64,000 nucleotides of DNA, taken from contig NZ_CP187555.1 of assembly GCF_049860805.1 (NCBI RefSeq), positions 2,976,001-3,040,000 on the forward strand, written 5' to 3'. The notes beneath the pieces are model-generated. The model ran no database searches. It saw only the letters and a program-made list of their open reading frames with translations, and had not been told where the DNA came from. The stretch is from Parabacteroides sp900760525 (GTDB lineage Bacteria; Bacteroidota; Bacteroidia; Bacteroidales; Tannerellaceae). Position 1 is the stretch's first letter. Each line of letters begins with the position of its first letter. The translations under genes and the position numbers were made by a program. This document shows positions 52,878 to 62,200 of this stretch, piece by piece.

Positions 52878-52972
52878 TATAATCGCTACTATTGATAGTT
52901 AGTCTTGTTGATTTGGTTGCAAAAATACATCAAAAAACTGGATAGCATAGTATTTTGCCAAACAAAAAGGAG

Positions 52973-53356
52973 TTATTCAAACAAACCTTCGTCGCGAACC
53001 AACATCAAAATAGCCGAATGAGGAACAATCAGAAACTTCTCTTCATTAAAATTGATCTCGTAGGCCGCATTCTGCAGAAATACAGCCAGATCGCCCTCAT
53101 GCGCCTGTAAAGGGAGATAATGAACCTCGCCTTCTTTCTTCTTTTCCCACACTTCATGTTCCTCACTCTGGGAAGGGAGTGGAAAACCGGGACCGACCTT
53201 GATGATATAGCCGCTCTGGATCTTTTCCTGCTGGACGGTAGGCGGCAGGTACAATCCGGATTTTGTCTGACTCTGCGGGTTCTTCGGCTTGATAAGCACC
53301 TTGTCGCCTACCATCAGGAACTTATCGATGTCTTTCTGATCTATTGCTAATTGCAT
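52973..53356 (-). CDS. GroES-like co-chaperonin family protein
   Basis: 127 residues with a Cpn10 fold signature: VGDKVLIKPKNPQSQTKSGLYLPPTVQQEKIQSGYIIKVGPG is the GroES N-terminal beta-barrel and mobile-loop region, and GDLAVFLQNAAYEINFNEEKFLIVPHSAILMLV matches the C-terminal strands. A 20-residue E/K/H insert is present where GroES has the roof loop, so it is a divergent second GroES, not the one of the groESL operon. No chaperonin gene is adjacent. Confidence 0.85.
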   Translation of the reverse strand: MQLAIDQKDIDKFLMVGDKVLIKPKNPQSQTKSGLYLPPTVQQEKIQSGYIIKVGPGFPLPSQSEEHEVWEKKKEGEVHYLPLQAHEGDLAVFLQNAAYEINFNEEKFLIVPHSAILMLVRDEGLFE

Positions 53357-53408
53357 AACTTTTATGTTTATGATATTTTAGAGAACAAAGATATAAAATA
53401 CGTTGCAT

Positions 53409-53443
53409 AAAAAAAGCTGCTTCCCTTTCCGAAAGCAGCTTTT
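53409..53443 (-). terminator. terminator after the DUF4251 gene
   Basis: AAAAGCTGCTT and AAAGCAGCTTTT form the stem. On the minus strand the hairpin is followed by seven T, 25 bp past the DUF4251 stop. Confidence 0.85.
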
Positions 53444-53465
53444 CCTGAACAAAAGAATCTACACA

Positions 53466-54047
53466 TCAGATGGCACGTCCCTTAAATACATTAGACTGAT
53501 CCGACGGATACAGATAACCGGTAAACGAAATACGGTTGCTGTTGAAGTTCGGACTCACAGTTGCCGTACACTTATTCGTACCTTTCACCATGCGGATTGT
53601 CACATTGGCGGAGACTGCAACACCTTGTACCATCATACTGAATGTAACATTTCCTTTTTTGTCTGTTTTCATTTCTATATTCGAAGCGCTTCCATCAACC
53701 GTAATACCTCCGATTCCGTTCGGTCCGGCAGCGGCAACATTAAAAGCCAGCTGGATAGTAGCCCGGTCGCCATCCATAGAAACGAAATTCGTACTCGGAG
53801 TCACATAAACGAATTGTCCACGCTTAAACTCGACACGTTCGGCTTCCAATACGAAATCTTTATTTTTCAGTGCTTGTACACCTTGTTCGAACAAGGCCAT
53901 CTGTTCGGCTGCTTCGGCAGCTTTCTTTGCTTCTTTCTCTGCTTTTTTGGCGGCCTTTTCGGCAGCTTTATCCTGCTGGGCCATCATTGTTCCTGCGCTA
54001 AAAAGCAGGACAGCCAGTAATAATAATACTCTTTTCATACTTCTCAT
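53466..54047 (-). CDS. DUF4251-domain periplasmic protein
   Basis: 193 residues. Signal peptide near 1-24 (MKRVLLLLAVLLFSAGTMMAQ); the start may be ATG 54047 or the ATG three codons later. A lysine/alanine-rich coiled-coil segment (about 28-48, AEKAAKKAEKEAKKAAEAAEQ) is followed by the DUF4251 domain (about 55-193; VEFKRGQFVYVTPSTNFVSMDGDRATIQLAF). Function unknown; common and multicopy in Bacteroidales. Single gene. Confidence 0.85.
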   Translation of the reverse strand: MRSMKRVLLLLAVLLFSAGTMMAQQDKAAEKAAKKAEKEAKKAAEAAEQMALFEQGVQALKNKDFVLEAERVEFKRGQFVYVTPSTNFVSMDGDRATIQLAFNVAAAGPNGIGGITVDGSASNIEMKTDKKGNVTFSMMVQGVAVSANVTIRMVKGTNKCTATVSPNFNSNRISFTGYLYPSDQSNVFKGRAI

Positions 54048-54109
54048 TCTTTTAGTTGAAACCTAAATAATCTACTTTCATATAGTAGACAAACAACATA
54101 CTGAAAAGT

Positions 54110-55462
54110 TCAATGTAAATTCTTACTTTTCATGTTTTTAACATGATGCCATAAGAAGAGCCAGGCAGTTGTAGCGGCCAGAAAATCCGAAAACGGCGCG
54201 GCATACCAGACGCCATCCAATCCCCAAAAACGGGAAAACAACAACATCGCCGGTATAAGGAACAGCACCTGGCGGCTTAAACTCAAAAACATTGCCTTCC
54301 AGGCAATCCCGATGCTCTGGAAGAACTGGCTGATCGAGATCTGCGAACCGACGACTACAAACACCAGCAAACTGATCCGTAAACCATTCGCCGTGACATC
54401 CAGCAGAGCCGGGTCATTCGTAAAAGCACGGGCGATCAGTTTCGGAAATGCCACACTACAAAAGCAACCGATCCCCATAATAATGGTAGCGGTAATAATG
54501 ACCAGACGCAAAGTTTCCTGGACACGCTGATATTTCTTTGCTCCGAAGTTAAAACCGACAATCGGCTGCATCCCTTGCGCAATCCCGATAATCAGCATCA
54601 CCAAAAGCATCCCGACGCTGGTAATGATACCGTTTGCCCCTAATGCCAAATCTCCCCCGTGTTGTTTTAGCGCATAATTCTGGATCACCACCACCAGGCT
54701 TCCTGCCAGCTGCATTGCAAAAGGAGAAACCCCGATCGTCAGGATATTCCATACCACATGCTTCTCCAACTTGAATATGCCCTTATGGAAGCGGACAACG
54801 CTGTCTTTCTGGAGAAAATGGTTCATCACAAAAAGGGTACAGAGCAGCATCGAGATGATCGTCGCTATCGCCGCTCCCTTAATTCCCATATCCAGCCAGA
54901 AAATGAAAATCGGATCGAGTATCACATTGGTTATCGCCCCGATCAACATGGTGTACATCGCCTTCTTCGGATAACCGGAAGCACGCATGACCGCATTGAA
55001 ACCAAAGCTGAGTGAAGTCAGGATCGTCCCCGGAACGACAATATCCAGGTAGTCTTTTGCGTACGGAATCGTCTGTTCGCTTCCTCCGAAAGCAAGCAAC
55101 AAGTCCTTCATCCAGATCATACAGGGAACTACCGTCACTAGCGTTATAATAAATGTCAAGGTCAATGCATTCCCTAATACTTTCTCCGCCATGTCATTCG
55201 CTCTGCGTCCCAGATGAATGGAAACACGCGTCGCAGCACCGGCTCCGACGAGCATGCCGAACGCCTGAAGAAACAACAGAATTGGGAATGTCAGCGTAAG
55301 CCCCGCCATCGCCAGCGGGCCAACTCCCTGACCGATAAAGATACGGTCGACAATGTTATAAAGAGCATTCACCATTGTACCGATCACTGCCGGTATCGCA
55401 TAATGTAACAATAATCGGCCGATCTTCTCATGTTCCAGCCGCCATGTTATTTCGTTCGCCAT
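54110..55462 (-). CDS. MATE-family efflux transporter
   Basis: 450 residues, twelve membrane helices, exporting drugs or metabolites with Na+ or H+. The start LEHEKIGRLLLHYAIPAVIGTMVNALYNIVDRIFIGQ and the central duplicate KHVVWNILTIGVSPFAMQLAGSLVVVIQN are typical. The cation-site Asp in helix 1 (NIVDRIF) is present. Substrate unknown. A 22-bp repeat array lies just upstream and overlaps the stop of the next gene. Confidence 0.93.
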   Translation of the reverse strand: MANEITWRLEHEKIGRLLLHYAIPAVIGTMVNALYNIVDRIFIGQGVGPLAMAGLTLTFPILLFLQAFGMLVGAGAATRVSIHLGRRANDMAEKVLGNALTLTFIITLVTVVPCMIWMKDLLLAFGGSEQTIPYAKDYLDIVVPGTILTSLSFGFNAVMRASGYPKKAMYTMLIGAITNVILDPIFIFWLDMGIKGAAIATIISMLLCTLFVMNHFLQKDSVVRFHKGIFKLEKHVVWNILTIGVSPFAMQLAGSLVVVIQNYALKQHGGDLALGANGIITSVGMLLVMLIIGIAQGMQPIVGFNFGAKKYQRVQETLRLVIITATIIMGIGCFCSVAFPKLIARAFTNDPALLDVTANGLRISLLVFVVVGSQISISQFFQSIGIAWKAMFLSLSRQVLFLIPAMLLFSRFWGLDGVWYAAPFSDFLAATTAWLFLWHHVKNMKSKNLH

Positions 55463-55492
55463 ATTTATATTTTTAATCTAAATTATACCTTT

Positions 55493-55580
55493 TGTTCCAT
55501 ACCCATGAAACTATGTTTTCATCGGCATGGAACTATAGTTTCACAAGCATGGAACTATGTTTTCATGCTAACGAGAGACA
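55493..55580. repeat. 22-bp tandem array overlapping a stop codon
   Basis: Units at 55493-55514, 55515-55536, 55537-55558 and a partial one to about 55580. Each pairs a GTTTC/GTTTTC/GTTCC start with a GGAAC(TAT) or GAAAC(TAT) end, an imperfect dyad. Unit 4 encodes the last residues and stop of the ABC ATPase gene (minus strand), so the array runs from that coding end towards the MATE start. Confidence 0.8.
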
Positions 55581-56577
55581 CGAGCTCCGCCACTGTCCTG
55601 AGTTCTTTTTCCCCACCTTCGGGAAAAGCCACGATCAGTTGATGAGGACTTTTGCAAGTGACATTCAACTGTCCCCTTTTTACGGGCGAAGGACGGTAGC
55701 CATTACGGATCAGAGCATTTCCCACCCAATAGGAAGTCAGGAAGTCACCTTCCACACCTATCGGCAATGTGGGGGCTTCCGTATTCAGCTTTCCGGTCGC
55801 CGGATCGAAAACGATTCCTTCCTTGCCGAAAAAGGATTCAAAAGCCCCGCTCATAATCAGGTCTTCGGGAGTTCCGCAAGCCATCGGGCGCCCTTTCTCC
55901 TGCAACCAGAGGCAATCGCCCATTTGGATAGCCAAATCCAGGTCGTGGGTAGAAAGCAGAATCGCTTTCTGTTGTTCGACGGCCAGACGATGCAACAGAA
56001 CCATTGTCTCGATACGGCTGGTTACATCCAGGAAGGCAGTCGGTTCGTCCAGCAAGATTATCGGGCATTGCTGGGCAAGCGCTTTGGCTATCATCGCTTT
56101 CTGCCGTTCCCCGTCGCTCAGTTCCGAAACATAGTTATGGGCTTTATGGGATATTCCGGCAGCTTCGAGCGATTGTTCTATGATCTCACGATCCGGCTTC
56201 TTCAATTGCCCGAAAAAGCCGGTATAAGGATGTCTTCCGAGCGAAACCAGTTCATATACGGTAATTCCACCCGCATTCGTTTTTTCCGTCAGTACAACAC
56301 CGACGGTCAGGGAAAAGTTTGCCTGAGAGTAATCGGAAAGCGGTTTCCCCATCAAGCGTATTTCCCCTCCGAGCGGAGGCTGGAAACCGCAAAGCGTACG
56401 GAGCAATGTCGATTTGCCGGCTCCGTTCAAGCCTAACAAACAGGTGACTTCACCGGGGACGAGTTGCAGGTTCAGATCGTCGTGGACCACTTTCCGTTTA
56501 CCGCCTTTCAGCAGGTAGCCGATAGCGAGTCCTTTTGTTTCTATTGCAGATATTCTTGTCATAAGTCGATCAGTCAA
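55555..56577 (-). CDS. ABC transporter ATPase of the iron/B12 (FecE/BtuD) class, with C-terminal extension
   Basis: 340 residues. Walker A GLNGAGKST, a signature LSDGERQKAMIAKAL, Walker B PIILLDEPTAFLDV and the switch His in STHDLDLA are all complete, so it is an active ATPase; the class is that of FecCD-linked importers. After about residue 250 there is a roughly 90-residue extension (VKRGQLNVTCKSPHQLIVAFPEGG) of unknown fold. It overlaps the permease stop by 8 bp. The start may be ATG 56577 or the ATG five codons later. Confidence 0.92.
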   Translation of the reverse strand: MTDRLMTRISAIETKGLAIGYLLKGGKRKVVHDDLNLQLVPGEVTCLLGLNGAGKSTLLRTLCGFQPPLGGEIRLMGKPLSDYSQANFSLTVGVVLTEKTNAGGITVYELVSLGRHPYTGFFGQLKKPDREIIEQSLEAAGISHKAHNYVSELSDGERQKAMIAKALAQQCPIILLDEPTAFLDVTSRIETMVLLHRLAVEQQKAILLSTHDLDLAIQMGDCLWLQEKGRPMACGTPEDLIMSGAFESFFGKEGIVFDPATGKLNTEAPTLPIGVEGDFLTSYWVGNALIRNGYRPSPVKRGQLNVTCKSPHQLIVAFPEGGEKELRTVAELVSLVSMKT

Positions 56578-57604
56578 AGTATTGGATATTCTTCCGGTTC
56601 ACAATCACATAAATAATAACAGGCGCGCCAAGCATCGGGGTCACGGCATTCAACGGCAAAATGTTATGAGTACCCGGTAACACCATCAACAAATTACAAA
56701 GCAACGCAATGCAAGAGCCGGTCAACAACGTGACGGGAACCAGCATCTTATGATTGGATGATCCTAACATCAAACGGGCGATATGCGGAACCGCCAGACC
56801 GATAAAGGAAATCGGACCGCAAAAAGCAGTCGTTGTCGCAGTAAGCAGGCCCGTACACAACAGGATCAGAATGCGCGTCCGCTTAATCTTTATCCCCAGA
56901 TTGGCGGCATACATTTCTCCCAAAAGCAACGCATTCAGAGGTTTGATCAAGAGTATCGCCAATAGCAACCCTATGCATGTAAAACCTGCAAAATAAGGCA
57001 ACTGCTGTAAAGATACCCCGGAGAAGTTTCCCAATCCCCACATCACAAATGCATGCACCTTATCGGTCGAAGCATAATAATTCAGAACCGAAATCAATGA
57101 AGATGCCAGATAGCCGATCATAATACCGATGATCAGCAACATGACATTATTTTTGACCTTCGCCGAGAAGTAAATAATCAATCCTAAAATACAGGCCGCC
57201 CCACTAAATGCAGCCAGAATCACCGCCAGGTAGCCACTGACAGGCAAATCGGTTACCATACTCAGCGAACCACCGAAATAGAGCATAATCGCGGCAACTC
57301 CCAGGTTAGCCCCGTCACTAATACCCAGGATAGATGGACCGGCAAGCGGGTTCCTGAACAATGTCTGTAGCAACAATCCGCTAACGGCCAATGAAGCACC
57401 AGCCAACAATGCCGTCACCGCCTGGGGGAAACGGCTCTGCAACACAATGTTCTGCCATGCAAGCCGCTCCGTCCCTTCTCCCGACAATATATTCACCACA
57501 CTCTCAACCGGAATAGAAACGGCACCATAGACCAGACCACCGGCAAACAGCATCAACAGGAGAACCAACAAAAGCGGATAAAAAATAAAGGCTTGCTTTT
57601 TCAT
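56570..57604 (-). CDS. FecCD-family permease
   Basis: 344 residues, about ten membrane helices of the BtuC/FecD/FhuB class that import siderophores, haem or cobalamin. SRFPQAVTALLAGASLAVSGLLLQTLFRNPLAGPSILGISDGANLG and the later GPISFIGLAVPHIARLMLG-SNHK block are diagnostic. It overlaps the ATPase by 8 bp. No substrate-binding protein or TonB-dependent receptor is adjacent (the next gene is a POT-like transporter), so the substrate is not clear. Confidence 0.93.
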   Translation of the reverse strand: MKKQAFIFYPLLLVLLLMLFAGGLVYGAVSIPVESVVNILSGEGTERLAWQNIVLQSRFPQAVTALLAGASLAVSGLLLQTLFRNPLAGPSILGISDGANLGVAAIMLYFGGSLSMVTDLPVSGYLAVILAAFSGAACILGLIIYFSAKVKNNVMLLIIGIMIGYLASSLISVLNYYASTDKVHAFVMWGLGNFSGVSLQQLPYFAGFTCIGLLLAILLIKPLNALLLGEMYAANLGIKIKRTRILILLCTGLLTATTTAFCGPISFIGLAVPHIARLMLGSSNHKMLVPVTLLTGSCIALLCNLLMVLPGTHNILPLNAVTPMLGAPVIIYVIVNRKNIQYFD

Positions 57605-57651
57605 GCCTGCAAAGATAATGCTTTTTTAGTTGTCCCATCCAATACTTTTGG

Positions 57652-59079
57652 CTACCTTGCACGGGACGTCACCCGATCATACACAAATAGAGCAAAAGCC
57701 GCTCCTACGCCAATTGCCAACAAGACCAGCCAGATTTGTGAAGGGTGATAGGTGTCCCACAGGTAATTCGTCAATTCCCGAGGGCTCATACCGGACTGAC
57801 TGGCAACCTCATCGAAATAAGCATTATTCGATAGCCCTTCCGGAATCCGGAATCCTTTCTCTGCCACATACTTCTGAACAATCATCACCTTATCCGACAT
57901 CTGCTGGTAGACTGATCCGGAGATAATACCGGCTAAAACATTTCCCAAAAAGACAGGAATAAAGGAATATCCCATATACAGAGCTTTCTTGTCAGCCGGA
58001 GCAATCCGTCCGATATATTCTGTAATTTTGGGCGATCCCGCCATCTCTCCCAAAGAGAAAACCAGAATGGCGACCATCGTAAACAACACATTCTGGAAAG
58101 CAAGCGTCAACGACATGCCAATCGCACAAACCAAAAAACCGGACATCATGGAGCGCAATGGCTTCATCTTCATCACGACACTCGAAACCATGACCTGAAG
58201 CAGAATAATGTAAAGCGCATCTATATTCGTCACAAACTCCGAGTCCATGACACCGGGAGCGGGACTATAGTTATGGCTGATAAATGGGAAATGAGCCTGA
58301 AAGAAATCATATAAGACACTCGTATCTACCCATTGCGAGATAAACACCGGCAAGGTAAAAAACAACTGGTTATACATCGTCCAGAAACCAGCCACAATCA
58401 GAAGGAAAACGATAAACTTCACATCTTTCAGGATACTTCCCATATTCCGGAATATACTGGCAAACGTTTCAAACAGGCTTTCCGTACTCTTTTCATTCTC
58501 CACACGCCCCGGTTCCTTATAGAACAGCAGCAAAATAAAATTCAACGAAACAATCCCGGCCGACACATAAAAAATCAAAGACGAAGTCCCCTTAAAAAGC
58601 AAAGTGACAAGAGGCCCGAAGAAAGCCCCGATATTCACCATCATATAAAAAATGCCGAAACCGATAGAAGCCGTTGCATTCGTTGTTGTCTTGGCTATCG
58701 TAGCCGATATGATCGGTTTAAACAACGCCGCTCCTACTGCCAGATACAAAAACATAAGAAAAACACCCGTAAAAGTAGAGAACTGAGGTAATAACAGAAA
58801 AGCCGATACATAGATCATAAAAGCCAGCAACAACACCTTCTTGTATCCGTATCGGTCAGCGATCGCCCCGGTCAAGACCGGAAGGAAGTAAAGAATCCCT
58901 GTCCCGACTCCCATCAACCAACCTTTCTGCTCCTGGGTAAACTCCAAACCACCGGCATCGGACGAACCGGTCAGATAGTTCGCAAACAGCATAAAAAATC
59001 CATACCAGGCCCATCGTTCGAATAGTTCTATCACATTGGCCACCCAAAAAGTTCGGGGAAACTTTCCAAAAACACTCAT
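57652..59079 (-). CDS. MFS transporter of the POT (peptide) type
   Basis: 475 residues, about twelve to fourteen membrane helices. The N-terminal WANVIELFERWAWYGFFMLFANYLTGS matches the POT-family ExxERF-type start (here ELFERW) and GxGxGALFKP-like AVGAALFKPIISATI is the second POT motif. It lacks some canonical residues, so it may carry small metabolites rather than peptides. A single gene convergent on nothing; a 184-bp gap separates it from the HTCS. Confidence 0.8.
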   Translation of the reverse strand: MSVFGKFPRTFWVANVIELFERWAWYGFFMLFANYLTGSSDAGGLEFTQEQKGWLMGVGTGILYFLPVLTGAIADRYGYKKVLLLAFMIYVSAFLLLPQFSTFTGVFLMFLYLAVGAALFKPIISATIAKTTTNATASIGFGIFYMMVNIGAFFGPLVTLLFKGTSSLIFYVSAGIVSLNFILLLFYKEPGRVENEKSTESLFETFASIFRNMGSILKDVKFIVFLLIVAGFWTMYNQLFFTLPVFISQWVDTSVLYDFFQAHFPFISHNYSPAPGVMDSEFVTNIDALYIILLQVMVSSVVMKMKPLRSMMSGFLVCAIGMSLTLAFQNVLFTMVAILVFSLGEMAGSPKITEYIGRIAPADKKALYMGYSFIPVFLGNVLAGIISGSVYQQMSDKVMIVQKYVAEKGFRIPEGLSNNAYFDEVASQSGMSPRELTNYLWDTYHPSQIWLVLLAIGVGAAFALFVYDRVTSRAR

Positions 59080-59263
59080 AATTGTATTTGTTTATATCAT
59101 ATTGTCATCAAAGCATCGGTAAAGATAAAACATTTTTACAAAATTGAGTAAACAATTATACGAATACCTTTTAAATATAGATACCAGGCAGAACATTTAA
59201 GACAACATCCTTTAACTATCAGAAAAATTTCTTTATCTTAGCCCCTCAAACAAATAGCTGCTA

Positions 59264-62200
59264 ATGTCATATACTATGAGAAGAATCATCATATCACTCA
59301 TAATGCTTTTAGGATTCTGTTCCGGCATATATCCAATCTATTTCAAACATATAGGCATGCAGGAAGGCCTGTCACAACTATCCGTCATGGCAATCTACCA
59401 GGATAATTTAGGTAGGATGTGGTTCGGAACGGAAGAAGGCATCAGCATATACGACGGGGTCCAGACCACGGTCTACAAACCGTCGGAATATCACCGTCAG
59501 AGCACCAACCCGATAGGCAACCAGACGCATTTCATCGCCGGCGATAAAGACGGGAATGTTTTCTTCGACTCCGACTATTCCTTGATCCGTTACGACATGC
59601 GGGCACAAGAATTCAGATGCCTGCGGGAATCAAACGTATATAGCGTAGCCTCTATCAAAGGAACGATATGGGTCGGAATAGCCGACTCCGTATTCACCTG
59701 GAATCCGGATAAGAACGAACTCGATTTCGTTACGAAGCTGGAAAACCGGCACCAACATGCGACTTGTTTCAGGCAAGATTCCAACGGCCGGTACTGGATC
59801 GGCACCACAGAAGGGTTATTCAGGATGAATGACGACAAATCCCTCACCTGTATGATCATGGGTGAAGACATTTACGGCCTGTATGAAGACTCCAGATACA
59901 ACCTCTGGATATCCATCCGCATGAACGGCATGTACAAAAAAGACGTACGCGGCAATTTCACACGTTACCGCTATGACCCGTCCAATCCCAACAACATATC
60001 GAGCAACCAGGTACGGGATTTTGTGGAAGATAATTTCGGAAATATCTGGATCGGAACCTTTACGGGATTGAACAAATACAATCCGATCAGCAACCAGTTC
60101 GAGGTTTACGCCCGGAACCCGTTGCCCGGAAGTATGGCTCACTCATCCGTATTCCCCGTTTACAAAGACCGGCAGGGCACGATCTGGCTGGGCACCTATT
60201 ATGGTGGCGTCAATTATTTCAATCCGGAGACAGACCTTTTCACGGTTTATGCAGCCAACAATGTCCGAAACGATTGCCTGAACTACCCTTTCGTCGGTAA
60301 AATGGTGGAAGATAAAGACAATAACATCTGGATCTGTACCGAAGGCGGCGGACTGAACTTCTTCGACCGGAAAAAGAAAAAGTTCACCTACTTTATGGCC
60401 GATGAAAACCGTAATTCCATCGCCCACAACAACCTGAAAGCAATAGCCTACAGCCCGGAGCATAACAAACTCTATATCGGGACCCATACCGGAGGACTTT
60501 CAATCTTCGACATCAAAAGCAAGAGGTTTAATAACCCCTACTTCGAAGATCCGTCTTACGCCGTCATTGCAGGCGACCGTATCAACCAGATGAGAATCTA
60601 CAAAAACGAATTGATCTGCACCGGTCCGAAAGGGATCTTCAAAATGAACCTGGACACCGAAAAAGTATCTCCGCTGTTCAAGAGTGGCAAATATTACGGG
60701 AACACTTGCTTTCTGATCGACTCCAAAGGATATATGTGGCTGGCTTATGGCAAAGGTGTCTGGAAGATCAACCCCGAAAACGAAGAAGACCAAGTACAAT
60801 TCCGTTCAGGCGAAAACGGCTTGGGGACATTTCCCATCTCCCAAATAATCGAAGACAAAGAGGGACGGATTTTCCTCGGGACCCGGGGCTCCGGACTGTT
60901 CTATTACGACGAGGAAGATAAACGGTTCATCGGGTATACGACCGAAAACAGCTTTATCGCCAGCGACTATTGCTATGAACTGACATTGTCGACGCTGAAC
61001 CAATTAGTGATAACCGGCGATAAAGGCATTACCTTCTTCGATCCGGACCAAAACCTGTTCAAGGTTGTGGAACTGGGAACCGCACTTCCCCTGACAGGTA
61101 TAAACATCGGTTGCGGCATCTTAGTCTGCAAAAACGGGGAAATATTTGTCGGAGGCAGTAATGGCATGGCGACTTTCTTCGAGCAACAATTGTTCAACTC
61201 CGCCAAAGATTACCAACTGTATTTTTCCGACCTGTTTATCAACAATGAACTGGTTTTTCCGGGCGACCACAACAAGGTGCTCACCGCCGCCCTGCCCTTC
61301 ACCCAGGAGATAGAACTGGCCTATAACCAGAACAACCTGATCTTCACTTTTACATCCAACAACTATGTCAACACGCTGAAAAAGGCGTCTTATGAATATA
61401 TGCTGGAAGGTTTCGACAAAAAATGGATTCCCAGTAAGGACAACAACATATTCTATACGAACCTGAACCCCGGAAAATATACGCTTATCGTCCGGGAAAT
61501 ACAATACGACCCGAATCTGGAACAACCCCGCACCATCAAGATGGATATCCATATACATTCCCCCTGGTATGCTTCCAAATTGGCTTATTTCATCTATCTG
61601 GTATTGATCATAAGCATACTCTACAGTATTTACCGTTTCAAGAAGTCACAATACATGTTGCAAACTTCCTTAGAGATGGAACGGAAAGAAAAAGAGTCGA
61701 TCGAAGAGCTGAACCAGGCAAAGCTACAGTTCTTCTCCAATATCTCGCATGAATTCAGGACACCGTTGACGCTGATTATTTCCCAGATAGAACTTCTGTT
61801 GCAAAGCAGTTCATTGTCTCCTTCCGTGTACAACAAACTACTGAAAGTGTATAAGAACACCTATCACATGCGGAACCTGATCAGTGAGTTGCTGGATTTC
61901 CGTAAATTAGAACAAGGACACATGAAACTGAAAGTGTACGAACAAGACATCGTCCCGTTCCTAAAAGAGATTTACCTGTCTTTCTACGAATATGCATCCA
62001 GCCGTTCCATCACTTATAACTTCACGGCTCCAAAAGGCCCTGTTATATGCAACTTCGATCCGAAACAAATGCAAAAGGTATTCTATAACCTGCTTTCCAA
62101 TGCCTTCAAATATACCAAATCGAATGCAACCGTTGAAATGATATTAGAGAACAAAGAGGATGAAGTTATTATTAAAGTAATCGATAACGGTATCGGTATC

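Noticed and set aside
55492..56436. 314-residue plus-strand frame opposite the ABC ATPase
   Set aside because: Shadow of the minus-strand ATPase, which has complete Walker and signature motifs; the frame even starts inside the repeat array.
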